Assembly (NCBI GenBank): GCA_031292015.1
Contig: JARLHY010000201.1
Location: forward strand, 1-56,355
DNA: 56,355 bases
Source of the DNA: Negativicutes bacterium
Lineage (GTDB): Bacteria > Bacillota_C > Negativicutes > Sporomusales_B > JARLHX01
Reading direction: 5' to 3'
In this document: positions 31,385 through 38,560 of the stretch, one piece after another
Layout of the letters: each line of letters begins with the position of its first letter
Numbering within the stretch: position 1 is the stretch's first letter
Notes under the pieces: generated by a model
What the model was told of the DNA's origin: nothing
The model's input: only the letters and a program-made list of their open reading frames with translations
Databases searched by the model: none
Made by a program: the position numbers and the translations under genes

Positions 31385-32746
31385 TTAGAATGTCTGGGAA
31401 GCGAATAGATGTACCTTGGTGGAGCCTTTCGGCGTGGCATCTGTCCCACGAAGGACCTTCGCCCAATCGAGGGCGATGGCAGTCCCGCCAGGGGTGCTGA
31501 GCCGCCAGCCCAGGCCGCAGCTCGAAATGCTCTGGGAGGCGATGTCGCCTGCCTGGGGGTTGTTGAGCCAGTATTTGCCCTGATCGAAAAAGACCAGCAG
31601 CTTTTGTCCTTTGAAGATTTCCGGGGTATAAATTTCGGTGGTCAGGCGTCCGCCTTTGTCGCCGACAAGGGCCCGCTCGCCGAAGCCCCGCACCGAATGC
31701 GCGCCGCCCAGGCCGAATTGTTCGCCGGAGATGAGGGGTGTGTCGGCGTATTGGCTTTCCAGTTGGGTGCTGAGCAGCCAGCCGGCTTTATTCAGCTGCT
31801 GCTGGTAGGTGGCGTTCTGGTGCCATACGGTGTAGTTGTTGACCGCTCCTGCCCGGGTGTTGTCAAAAACCGTTTGACTGCTGGACGCCGTCGCCAGGTT
31901 GCCGGTGAAGCCGAGACTGCCGGAAAAGCGGGAGTCGGCTCCGGTAGATGTGTACTGAAAGGCGACGCTGACAGGCAAAGTATTGACGTTGGTGCCAAGA
32001 TTGGTGCCGAAAAAGTCGATTCCGTTGTTATATTCTTTGTAGTCCACCCCGAAATCGAGGCTGGCCTGGTGGTTGGCCGAGGTTTTCAGATTGTGGGTGT
32101 AGTGGGCTCCCAGGGCTTTGCCGTTGCCGGCGATATTGAAATAATCGGCAACAAGACCGGCGTTGACGTTGGAATAGCTGCCGCTGATGGTCAGGGTGTC
32201 GCCGGCCTTCGGCAAGGGGATGGCGTTCATAAAGCCGAACTGGTCAACCTTGTTGTTGTCAGGTGAGCGGGTATAGGAAAAGACCGCCGTCTGGGCCTGA
32301 CCCAGCCAGTTGTAGTCGACCGCCAGATAGCCCATCCGGTTTTTGCCGGTCTGGTCGTCGCCGGTATTGTCATAGGTAATCATATTGCGAAAGGTTTTTG
32401 CTTCTGCCACCCGGACCTCGACATTGGCGGTCGTCGGGCTTTGCGGCTGGATGTCCACCGCGATTTTCAGGGCCGGATTGTTGTTGGCAAAGGCGACTTC
32501 GTTCGATATGGTCTGGATGTCGAGCAACTGGCCCTTGTGCAGGGACGGTAAAAACTGCAAAATGGCGGCGGCGCTGAATTCTTTGTTGCCGGTTACAGTG
32601 ATGGTGCCGGCAGTCAGCTTGTCGACGGTGATCACTTTGTTGGTTTCTACCGGCGTGTCGGCCGCCACGGCGGCGGAGGGTCCAACGGTGATAAGCAGGG
32701 CGGCAATGGCGAGAATGGTGGGGAGAAGACGGCGGCGATTGATAAT
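31385..32746 (-). CDS. TpsB-type two-partner secretion pore (POTRA plus beta-barrel), probable ATT start
   Basis: 453 codons if started at ATT 32746. The first canonical start (GTG 32668) would cut the signal peptide: upstream codons in the same frame give IINRRRLLPTILAIAALLI then TVGPSAAVAAD, a typical Sec signal with AVA-A site. AAGGAG lies just upstream and a TAA closes the frame at 32758-32756, so ATT 32746 (or ATC 32743) must start translation unless the sequence has an error. A POTRA domain (VDKLTAGTITVTGNKEFSAA) precedes a 16-strand type barrel ending in the FhaC-type C-terminus with terminal Phe. Outer-membrane translocator for the TpsA downstream. Confidence 0.88.
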   Translation of the reverse strand: MINRRRLLPTILAIAALLITVGPSAAVAADTPVETNKVITVDKLTAGTITVTGNKEFSAAAILQFLPSLHKGQLLDIQTISNEVAFANNNPALKIAVDIQPQSPTTANVEVRVAEAKTFRNMITYDNTGDDQTGKNRMGYLAVDYNWLGQAQTAVFSYTRSPDNNKVDQFGFMNAIPLPKAGDTLTISGSYSNVNAGLVADYFNIAGNGKALGAHYTHNLKTSANHQASLDFGVDYKEYNNGIDFFGTNLGTNVNTLPVSVAFQYTSTGADSRFSGSLGFTGNLATASSSQTVFDNTRAGAVNNYTVWHQNATYQQQLNKAGWLLSTQLESQYADTPLISGEQFGLGGAHSVRGFGERALVGDKGGRLTTEIYTPEIFKGQKLLVFFDQGKYWLNNPQAGDIASQSISSCGLGWRLSTPGGTAIALDWAKVLRGTDATPKGSTKVHLFASQTF

Positions 32747-32775
32747 AACAACTCCTTATTCGTCCGTTTGTAGCA

Positions 32776-32910
32776 ATAAAAAAGACCCCGTGGGGTCAGG
32801 CCAATGCGGACAGGCAGCAGCTTTTCGGCTGAAAAGCGCAACCTGGCAGTCATAGGCTTCCCGCCCTTAGACCCATGGTTTTGCGTCCCTATCTTTCGAT
32901 AAGTTTGCCA
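32776..32910 (-). promoter_or_regulatory. c-di-GMP-I (GEMM) riboswitch with intrinsic terminator, leader of tpsB-tpsA
   Basis: Read on the minus strand: GGCAAAC, a TTATC-GAAA-GATAG hairpin with GNRA tetraloop, the invariant GACGCAAA, ACCATGGGTCTAAGG, then the second helix and GCCTATGACTGCCAGGTTGC, which is the canonical 3' part of the GEMM-I aptamer. About 40 nt later a terminator hairpin GACCCC-AC-GGGGTC followed by six T (32798-32776) forms the expression platform. The tpsB ribosome site AAGGAG lies 20 nt further on. It should couple intracellular c-di-GMP to secretion of the exoprotein; ON or OFF direction is not settled from sequence. Confidence 0.9.
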
Positions 32911-32928
32911 ACTATTAACACTAGTTTA

Positions 32929-32958
32929 ATGGTATTCGTTTACAGAGGGGGGCGTCAA
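32929..32958 (-). promoter_or_regulatory. Probable promoter of the riboswitch-tpsBA transcript
   Basis: On the minus strand TTGACG (32958-32953), 18 nt spacer, TACCAT (32934-32929), placing initiation just ahead of the aptamer. Confidence 0.5.
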
Positions 32959-33030
32959 GGGACAAAAGTCCCATATTCCGACAAAATGCGTAATAATGGC
33001 CATTGTTTTGACGGCAACTGACGAAAAATG

Positions 33031-33072
33031 AAACAGACCCAGGTCCCTTTACAGGGACGCAGGTCTGTTTTT
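33031..33072. terminator. Intrinsic terminator downstream of the histidine kinase gene
   Basis: AAACAGACC..GGTCCCT / AGGGAC..GGTCTGTTT stem with T-rich sides on both strands; ends the kai remnant/kinase operon on the minus strand. Confidence 0.88.
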
Positions 33073-33092
33073 CGCCGCTACCGTTTGAGCTG

Positions 33093-34283
33093 TCAATATT
33101 TGAACTTCACAAAGAAGGTTGTGCCTTTGGCAGAACTTTTAACATTGATCTTGGCACCATGACGCTGAGCGATGCGGTAGCTGACCGCCAATCCGAGTCC
33201 TGTCCCCTTTTCTTTGGTTGTCAAAAAGGGGGTTCCCAGCTTGTCCATGACTTCTTTCGGCACTCCCGTTCCGGTATCGCATACAGCGAGAATAACTTCG
33301 CTGTTGCCTTGATAGGTTTTGATGGTTACTGTTCCGCCGGGCTGCATGGCCTCCAGACCGTTGCGGAACAAGTTCAAGACGAGTTGCCTGATTTCCTTTG
33401 CGTCGAGCTCTATGTCGGGAAGGTTGCCGGTCTCCAGTATAACGGTATGGCCGATACTGAAGGCGTCGGCCTGCAGCAGCGGAAACAAGGCATTGACGAT
33501 ATGATTCAGGTTGCCTGGCTTGAGTTCCACCACCTTGTTTTTTGCCAGTGACAGATATTCACTGATGATCGCGTTGGCCCGGTCGAGTTCTTCAATCATT
33601 GTGCCGAACTGTTCCCAGTGTTCGGCGTATTTTTCTTTCCGCCGGATGATTTGCAGATAGCCCCGGACAGTGGTCAAGGGGTTGCGGATTTCGTGGCCGA
33701 TGCCTGCGGCCATTTCGCCGACGATATTCAGCCGGTCTAAATGAGCCATTTCATCTTCAAACCGTTTTCGCTCGCTCAAGTCGGTCATCACCATACAGGC
33801 AAAGCTGCCATCTTCCATTTTAATATGGTTGGCCGAGACTAAGACCGGGACGCCCTGGCCATCGCCAGATCGCAGGTAGAGTTCGGTTTTGAGACAGCCC
33901 TCAGCTGTTGTTAAAAATCTGCTGAGGGTTCGTTGGTCAGGCGTCTTTGAGAGCGAAGAATAGAAAGAGGTGCCGATGATGTTGTCGAGAGGGGTTTTGA
34001 TCATCGTGGCAAAGTTTTGGTTGCAAAAAAGGATGGTGCCGTCGGCGTCCAGCGTCACATAGCCTTCCTGCATCTGTTCGACAATGGTGCGATAGATATG
34101 GTCCGCCCCGTCGAGGACATAGGCCCGGTCGCCGTCCTCCCCGGAAAGAAGCAGGGCATCGACTTCGCCGCTTCGAAGGGCGTCTAAGATGCTATTGGCT
34201 TCGCCAAGCTCGCGGCGAAGCCTCAGATTTTCGCTTGCTAAATCCTGCTCGCTAGGAGCTATGGCAGGAAGACTTGCTATCAT
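33093..34283 (-). CDS. PAS-domain sensor histidine kinase of a Kai-type operon
   Basis: 396 residues, cytoplasmic. N-terminal coil (LASENLRLRRELGEANSILD, then ALRSGEVDALLLSG), a motif known from kinases encoded next to kaiB/kaiC; PAS domain about 62-175; phospho-acceptor His197 in GIGHEIRNP; HATPase domain with N-box VLNLFRNGLEA, DTGTGVPKE and GTGLGLAVSYRI. It autophosphorylates and passes phosphate to an unlinked response regulator, as no receiver gene is nearby. Lies 12 bases after kaiB, so it is in the same transcript. Its catalytic half is closely similar to the interrupted kinase at 44.7-47.4 kb. Confidence 0.92.
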   Translation of the reverse strand: MIASLPAIAPSEQDLASENLRLRRELGEANSILDALRSGEVDALLLSGEDGDRAYVLDGADHIYRTIVEQMQEGYVTLDADGTILFCNQNFATMIKTPLDNIIGTSFYSSLSKTPDQRTLSRFLTTAEGCLKTELYLRSGDGQGVPVLVSANHIKMEDGSFACMVMTDLSERKRFEDEMAHLDRLNIVGEMAAGIGHEIRNPLTTVRGYLQIIRRKEKYAEHWEQFGTMIEELDRANAIISEYLSLAKNKVVELKPGNLNHIVNALFPLLQADAFSIGHTVILETGNLPDIELDAKEIRQLVLNLFRNGLEAMQPGGTVTIKTYQGNSEVILAVCDTGTGVPKEVMDKLGTPFLTTKEKGTGLGLAVSYRIAQRHGAKINVKSSAKGTTFFVKFKY

Positions 34284-34295
34284 TTTTTCACCCCA

Positions 34296-34619
34296 CTAGG
34301 ACGTAAGACAGGCCAAAATTGTATCAGAGTCGGACAGATCGCCGACAAACAGTCGAACTGGGCAGGGCAGTTTTTTAACCAGTGTGGGAACAGCGATAAT
34401 CTGGTCGGCTTTGGCCAGTAACGGCTGCTGGAAGATATCGATGATCTTTAGCTCACAGCGGTCTTGCAGCGACCCGCAAAGCCCCTTGACTTTGGCGACT
34501 GCTCGCAGCGAACGGGGACTCGACCCGGCGATATAGAGATGCAGGACATATTTGCTGTTGGCCTGGGCCGCTTCGGCCTGGCGGAGTTCGTTGTGTAGTT
34601 TATCGCGGGTGCCGTCCAT
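34296..34619 (-). CDS. kaiB: KaiB-like clock protein
   Basis: 107 residues. After a short N-terminal extension the KaiB thioredoxin-like domain runs from about residue 23: YVLHLYIAGSSPRSLRAVA, KIIDIFQQPLLAKADQIIAV, then PTLVKKLPCPVRLFVGDLS. In cyanobacteria KaiB binds KaiC after a fold switch; in non-cyanobacterial operons KaiB copies accompany KaiC and a PAS kinase and are linked to stress or signalling. Start ATG 34619 has AGGAGG 8 nt upstream. Here an intact kaiC is missing, so its present partner is unknown. Confidence 0.9.
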   Translation of the reverse strand: MDGTRDKLHNELRQAEAAQANSKYVLHLYIAGSSPRSLRAVAKVKGLCGSLQDRCELKIIDIFQQPLLAKADQIIAVPTLVKKLPCPVRLFVGDLSDSDTILACLTS

Positions 34620-34631
34620 GGATTTGGCCTC

Positions 34632-35034
34632 CTAATTCGGGGTGATGCTCAGTCCTACCAGAACTCGCTCGGTATTGGACAAATCGCCGATGATTTTTAC
34701 CAGGGGCGGGGGGAGTCGCCTGACCACGGTGGGAATGGCGAGAATTTGATCGCTGCGCCCGGCCACTGGGTTTTCCACGATGTCGACGATTTCGATATGA
34801 TTGTTTCCTTTACGATGCTCTTCGGCTTTTTCGGCTTTAAACGCCGCCTGGAGCTCGGCGATCGTCGCCTCCATCTTTAGGCGCTTGTGTTCGATTTCCC
34901 TCCGCCGCAGCAAAAGCTGCTCTTTTTCCTTGGCTTCCTGGGGAAAACGGGCCGACCCGGTCTGCACACCCTCGGGGCCGGTGTATACATCGACCAGCTC
35001 GATGCCGCTGTTGCGTTCGCCGTTGAGCTCTGTT
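34632..35034 (-). pseudogene. Collapsed kaiC-kaiB remnant
   Basis: The frame reads ELNGERN, then SGIELVDVYTGPEGVQTGSA and a Glu/Lys-rich coiled coil (EAKEKEQLLLRRREIEHKRL), then a sudden switch to IEIVDIVENPVAGRSDQILA, IPTVVRRLPPPLVKIIGDLS and NTERVLVGL. The first part matches what I remember as the C-terminal tail of KaiC-family ATPases (GIELVDVY.GPEGVLTGSAR..QEA), with the ELNGERN block joined too early; the second part is the C-terminal half of a KaiB, lacking its first strand and helix. A TGA stands directly before the frame. The simplest reading is that deletions fused the end of kaiC to the end of a first kaiB. A GTG at 34967 could still start a 111-residue product. Confidence 0.7.
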
Positions 35035-35215
35035 CATCTGGCACCTCGTTTGTTATAATGGCAGAACAATTTCCATATTCTCTCTTTAATGGAATATTCC
35101 TTTTGTTTTATAAATTAATTAGCAATAAAAATATGCAATTTATTTACAATAAGCTGAGGCGCAGAAGGCGCAAACCCAAAAGGCAGAAGGGCAAAAAGGT
35201 CAAGAAACGAAAAGA

Positions 35216-35234
35216 GCACCTCTTTAGGAGGTGC
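35216..35234 (-). terminator. Terminator hairpin after the C_GCAxxG gene
   Basis: GCACCTC / GAGGTGC hairpin, T-rich on the minus-strand exit (CTCTTTTCG). The rest of the interval 35040-35280 is AT-rich with A-rich plus-strand purine tracts and holds no gene. Confidence 0.6.
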
Positions 35235-35279
35235 TGCATTTTTATACAAGGCAAGGGCTGCCCTTGGGCGGTTTGGCTG

Positions 35280-35720
35280 CTACTTCTCCAGCTCGAGCAT
35301 TTCTTCGAGAAGGACGGCGGCGTCTTCGACGTATTTGTTGCATTGTTTGACCAGGCCGTTTTGCCGGAAGTGGTTTTGGCCTTCCGGGGTGGCGAGGTCA
35401 CAGCCCAGCAGTTCGCTGCAATTGAGTGAACCGTTGGCGGACTGAAATTTTTCGCTGAAGGCCCGGATGAGGCCATAGGTGCCTTCTTTAGCCTGTTTGC
35501 CGGTTACCGGGTATTTGAGGCCGATGACCATGACCGCGCCGCTGACGGCCCCGCAGGTCGCGGACAGGCGGGCCATACCGCTGCCGAAGCCCCGGGCGAT
35601 GCGGACGGCGTCTTCTTCGCTGAGGTCAAAAAGAGGCCCATAGGTGGCCAAAATGGCCTGGGAACACAGCATCCCACCCTGGAAGCGGGACAGGGCTTCG
35701 GCTGGACGTTCGCTTATCAT
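35280..35720 (-). CDS. C_GCAxxG_C_C family protein
   Basis: 146 residues with the cysteines that define this family: Cys19 (GMLCSQA), Cys56 in ATCGAVSGAVMVIGL, Cys101 and Cys107 (NCSELLGCDL) and Cys127 (KQCNKYV). The spacing suggests a bound metal or redox cofactor; the precise role is not established. Common in anaerobes. It is cytoplasmic or possibly exported in some relatives, but there is no signal peptide here. The Dabb-domain gene lies 23 bases upstream on the same strand, so the two form a small operon. Confidence 0.88.
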   Translation of the reverse strand: MISERPAEALSRFQGGMLCSQAILATYGPLFDLSEEDAVRIARGFGSGMARLSATCGAVSGAVMVIGLKYPVTGKQAKEGTYGLIRAFSEKFQSANGSLNCSELLGCDLATPEGQNHFRQNGLVKQCNKYVEDAAVLLEEMLELEK

Positions 35721-35743
35721 GATCGGGTTACCTCCCTATGCTC

Positions 35744-36031
35744 TTAGTCTTCATAACATACAGCCGCTGCCGACGCCAGCAGACTTTTGAGCTGGGTGGC
35801 CACCTCGACATGAACCGGATGGGGCAGATAGGCCTGAAAGTCGGCGAAGGAGTCGAATTTAGCGATGAGGACGAGGTCATAGGAGGTCTCGGCCCGGCGA
35901 ATGTCTGGGGCCACTTTTAAGTCACGGATGGTGTCGATTTTCCCCTGCATGCCAAGCAGCAATTCTTTTGTCCTGGCGATATTTTCGCTGCTGTTGTCGT
36001 TGAGTTTTAAAAGCAGGTTGTGGATGATCAT
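35744..36031 (-). CDS. Dabb family (stress-responsive alpha/beta barrel) protein
   Basis: 95 residues, typical Dabb length. Shows the characteristic MIIHNLLLKLND start, ELLLGMQGKIDTIRDLKVAP, DLVLIAKFDSFADFQAYLPH and PVHVEVATQL. Dabb proteins are dimeric ferredoxin-like folds, some acting as small cyclases or stress proteins; function here is unknown. ATG 36031 follows AGAGAGGG. First gene of the pair with the C_GCAxxG gene. Confidence 0.88.
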   Translation of the reverse strand: MIIHNLLLKLNDNSSENIARTKELLLGMQGKIDTIRDLKVAPDIRRAETSYDLVLIAKFDSFADFQAYLPHPVHVEVATQLKSLLASAAAVCYED

Positions 36032-36126
36032 GTCATACCCTCTCTTTGTCGGTTGATTTTGGCATCTTTGCCTATTATTTTCAGCATAGCATACCGTCAG
36101 CCATTCGGCAATCCGCCAGGGATGAC

Positions 36127-36150
36127 AAAAGCCGGGCGTGCGCCCGGCTT
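36127..36150 (-). terminator. Intrinsic terminator of the DUF2935 gene
   Basis: AAGCCGGGCG / CGCCCGGCTT stem with minus-strand T-run, starting directly at the stop codon. Confidence 0.85.
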
Positions 36151-36979
36151 ATTCTTGGCAGTGGAGGTTGGAAGGCACTTTGTATTTGGCGAGATCTTCG
36201 CTGATGGCGGCCAGGGTGGCCAAGAAATGTTCGGCCTGGCGGCGCATATGACCGGCCAGCAGCGGCGGAATGAGGGTCAATAGGGCGCACTGCCTGATGT
36301 CTTCCTCGATTGTGGCTGTGAATTCTCTGATTTCAGCGGCGGCGGCGGTGACCGATTTTTCGAAGCGGATAAAGTCGTTGTTTGGGCGGCCGTGCCAGAG
36401 GATGCTCGCAAAATCACGGGCGTGGAGGCTGAGCTGATCGAATTTATCGCTAAGCCGCTGGGTGGTGGCCAGGGTATCGCGCTCGCTGGGGTCGAGCAGG
36501 CCGCAGATGAATTTCAGGTGGTCGGCCATGAGCCGGAGCCAGAAGAGATTTTCGCTGATGATGGCGTCGATGGGGTAGCGCATTTCGCCGCCGCGGGTTT
36601 TCTCCAGCAGCTTGAGAAAGTAGAGGGCTTCGCGGGAGCTATGGTCGAGGAAGAGGGGATAGTTGGCGCCGCCGCTGATGCGGCAGTCGATCGATAGGTC
36701 GAGGAGGTGGCGTATGTAAGCGAAACTGTTTTTTGCCGCGGTGTGGGCGGTGGTGACAAAGGGCTGAAAGTCTTCGTCGCAGCCGATTTCCCGGGAGCGG
36801 TGCTCGAGGTCGGTAAAGGCATCGTTAAAACACCGGGCTTCTTCGATCAGACCGGTTTCTTCCGGGGGCAGGCCGAGGCGGATGAATAGGGCGTGTTCTT
36901 TCATGATCCGGAGCCAGAACTGGATCTGGGGCAGGGTTGGCGCCGGGTAGGGTCTGACCTCTTTGCTGAGGATTTCCAT
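36149..36979 (-). CDS. DUF2935 family protein (ferritin-like helical bundle)
   Basis: 276 residues, all helical, made of two related halves. Each half starts with a FW-LR-M-H pattern: IQFWLRIMKEHALFIRLGL (about 19-37) and ENLFWLRLMADHLKFICGLL (about 143-162), with later conserved His/Glu (DHSSREALYF and GHMRRQAEHFL). In this family these residues bind two metal ions per protein. The physiological role is unknown; it is common in spore-forming Firmicutes and their relatives. Single gene with its own terminator. Confidence 0.88.
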   Translation of the reverse strand: MEILSKEVRPYPAPTLPQIQFWLRIMKEHALFIRLGLPPEETGLIEEARCFNDAFTDLEHRSREIGCDEDFQPFVTTAHTAAKNSFAYIRHLLDLSIDCRISGGANYPLFLDHSSREALYFLKLLEKTRGGEMRYPIDAIISENLFWLRLMADHLKFICGLLDPSERDTLATTQRLSDKFDQLSLHARDFASILWHGRPNNDFIRFEKSVTAAAAEIREFTATIEEDIRQCALLTLIPPLLAGHMRRQAEHFLATLAAISEDLAKYKVPSNLHCQE

Positions 36980-37092
36980 TATGTACCTCCTGGCAGGGTG
37001 TTTACTTCCTACAGTTTATGAAATCCAGACCGAAATTGTGCCAGATAATTAAAATTTCCAGCCGAGCTTGGGGTTGCCTGGCGGGAGTATGG

Positions 37093-37124
37093 AAAAAGGT
37101 CCAGGCTCATGGCCCGGACCTTTT
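37093..37124 (-). terminator. Intrinsic terminator of the exported protein gene
   Basis: AAAAGGTCC.GG / CC.GGACCTTTT stem, 15 bases beyond the stop of the minus-strand gene. Confidence 0.83.
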
Positions 37125-37138
37125 GGCAGAATAGGGGT

Positions 37139-37699
37139 TTATTGGGTTAGCCGGAAGGTGTGGCGCTGGGGATGCCAGCTGCTGTCGCCGAGGTAGATTT
37201 CCCGGGGATGGATGGGGCGGCCGTCCATGAAGAGATCGAAATCGATGTAACTGGCGTTTTCAACCCGGAAGTTGAGTCCGTCCGAACCGCCGGCGGTGTC
37301 GAATTTGAAACGCAGTTTGTCATTGGCGTAGTCGACTTCACGCCCGCCCACGGCGAAATGGTTCCCCCCGCCTGACTGGCGGGCGTCAAACCAGAACCGC
37401 TCCTGGATGTCGGAGTATACTTTAAAGCTGTCATCAGCCTCCAGCCGATGACCCCGCACGCGAACGAATTGTCCGTCGGTGCGGATGACGCCGCTGAAGA
37501 CATGTCCTTCGCCGTGGGTTGCCGTCCAGATGTGGAAGCCGTGCTCATCCTGCCAGATGTAGAACCCTTTCGCGCCGCCAGGGCGGAATTGGTCGGGTTT
37601 GCCGTCGATGTCGGCCTTGCCTGACCAGGCGAAGGCGCTGCCGGCCAGGGCGAGGATAAATAGTCCAGTGAGAAGGGCAATCAGCCATTTACTGCGCAT
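37139..37699 (-). CDS. Exported beta-rich hypothetical protein
   Basis: 186 residues. Signal peptide 1-24 (KWLIALLTGLFILALAGSAF). The mature domain starts GKADIDGKPDQFRPGGAKGF and contains YIWQDEHGFHIWTATHGEGH then VFSGVIRTDGQFVRVRG, an aromatic- and His-containing beta pattern. Ends with DLFMDGRPIHPREIYLG. Not recognised; expected in the periplasm or at the surface. It may be co-transcribed with the exported gene 63 bases upstream. Confidence 0.72.
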   Translation of the reverse strand: MRSKWLIALLTGLFILALAGSAFAWSGKADIDGKPDQFRPGGAKGFYIWQDEHGFHIWTATHGEGHVFSGVIRTDGQFVRVRGHRLEADDSFKVYSDIQERFWFDARQSGGGNHFAVGGREVDYANDKLRFKFDTAGGSDGLNFRVENASYIDFDLFMDGRPIHPREIYLGDSSWHPQRHTFRLTQ

Positions 37700-37762
37700 T
37701 GTTTATTCACGCTCCTTTATTATGGTCGGGGGAGTGCTCTTCGTCGCCAGGCAGTGCCGGTT

Positions 37763-38215
37763 TTACCAGCGTTTCCACCAGGAGATGAAGAAGGAATCGT
37801 GGTTTTCGTAGGACTCATGGTCTTCGCGGAAGAAGACGAATACGCCGTCGTGCATGTAGCCGACGCTGACCAGTTCGTTGTCGCGGTCATAGAAAAGGAT
37901 GGCGTCGGAAACATAATGGCCGTGGTGATAGAAGCCTTCACCTCTCCAGTGGTAAGCGCGGAGACCCGGGAAGCGGTGGTCCCATTCGCGGCCTTCAACC
38001 CGCTCCAGGCGGTGGTGGTCGCGCATGGTGTCGAAGCGGTCATGCCAGCCGAAGGGCATCCCCCGCTCGGAATCGTTATCGCCATGGTGGGTGTGATGCC
38101 AGTTGTTGTCGTTATCATAGTGCTGGTCGTTGTGCCAGTCATGCTGGGCACTGGCGGTGACCGACATCAGGAGCAGTACTGATAAGGTTAATACAATCAT
38201 CAATGTCTTTTTCAT
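37763..38215 (-). CDS. Exported His/Asp/Asn-rich protein
   Basis: 150 residues. Signal peptide 1-23 (SVTASAQ site). The first 30 mature residues are extremely rich in His, Asp and Asn (HDWHNDQHYDNDNN, WHHTHHGDND), a likely metal-binding tail, and His pairs recur (RDHHRLE, FYHHGHY). The remainder forms a small beta-rich domain (DAILFYDRDNELVSVGYM). Function unknown; a periplasmic metal-buffering role is only inference from composition. Start ATG 38215 has GAGGAGG upstream. Confidence 0.74.
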   Translation of the reverse strand: MKKTLMIVLTLSVLLLMSVTASAQHDWHNDQHYDNDNNWHHTHHGDNDSERGMPFGWHDRFDTMRDHHRLERVEGREWDHRFPGLRAYHWRGEGFYHHGHYVSDAILFYDRDNELVSVGYMHDGVFVFFREDHESYENHDSFFISWWKRW

Positions 38216-38560
38216 GCTAGCTACCTCCTCTGGATTTTAAGGGATGGAACGAGCGCCCGCTTTTTCACCTCCTTTTCGGAATGACCAGTCAGTCAATCGT
38301 TGTTAGTCTATTGGGTAATGATTCACGGCTGCGGTATTTTGTCAGATACCTGCCGGGAATGGCTGCGGCAATTTTTATGTTGAGTCTCTTGCTTTGCCTT
38401 TGACTCTAGTATAAGGGAAATGTGTGACAAATGTATGATAAGTACCAAGTTTTTTCCACGGCAATTTCTGACATGGTTTTCGAAAGGCGGGGCGAAATGT
38501 GGAATGATTTTGCTGCGCAGGCAATATGGTAGCAGTGACAGGAAAGGGGGAAAGGGTAAG
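38216..38560. other. Divergent intergenic region with a TetR-like operator
   Basis: 345 bases between the His-rich protein gene and the phospholipase-like gene. At 38282-38295 lies TGACCAGTCAGTCA, containing the palindrome TGAC-CA-GTCA; sequences of this form are bound by many TetR-family repressors. No TetR gene is in the window. Near 38266-38276 the minus strand has a perfect AAGGAGGTGA without a following gene. Nothing else is evident. Confidence 0.35.

Noticed and set aside
34837..35037. 66-codon minus-strand frame with GAGGTG before its ATG, overlapping the kai remnant
   Set aside because: Arg/Gln/Gly-rich nonsense translation in a different frame from the recognisable KaiC tail; kept only as part of the pseudogene region.
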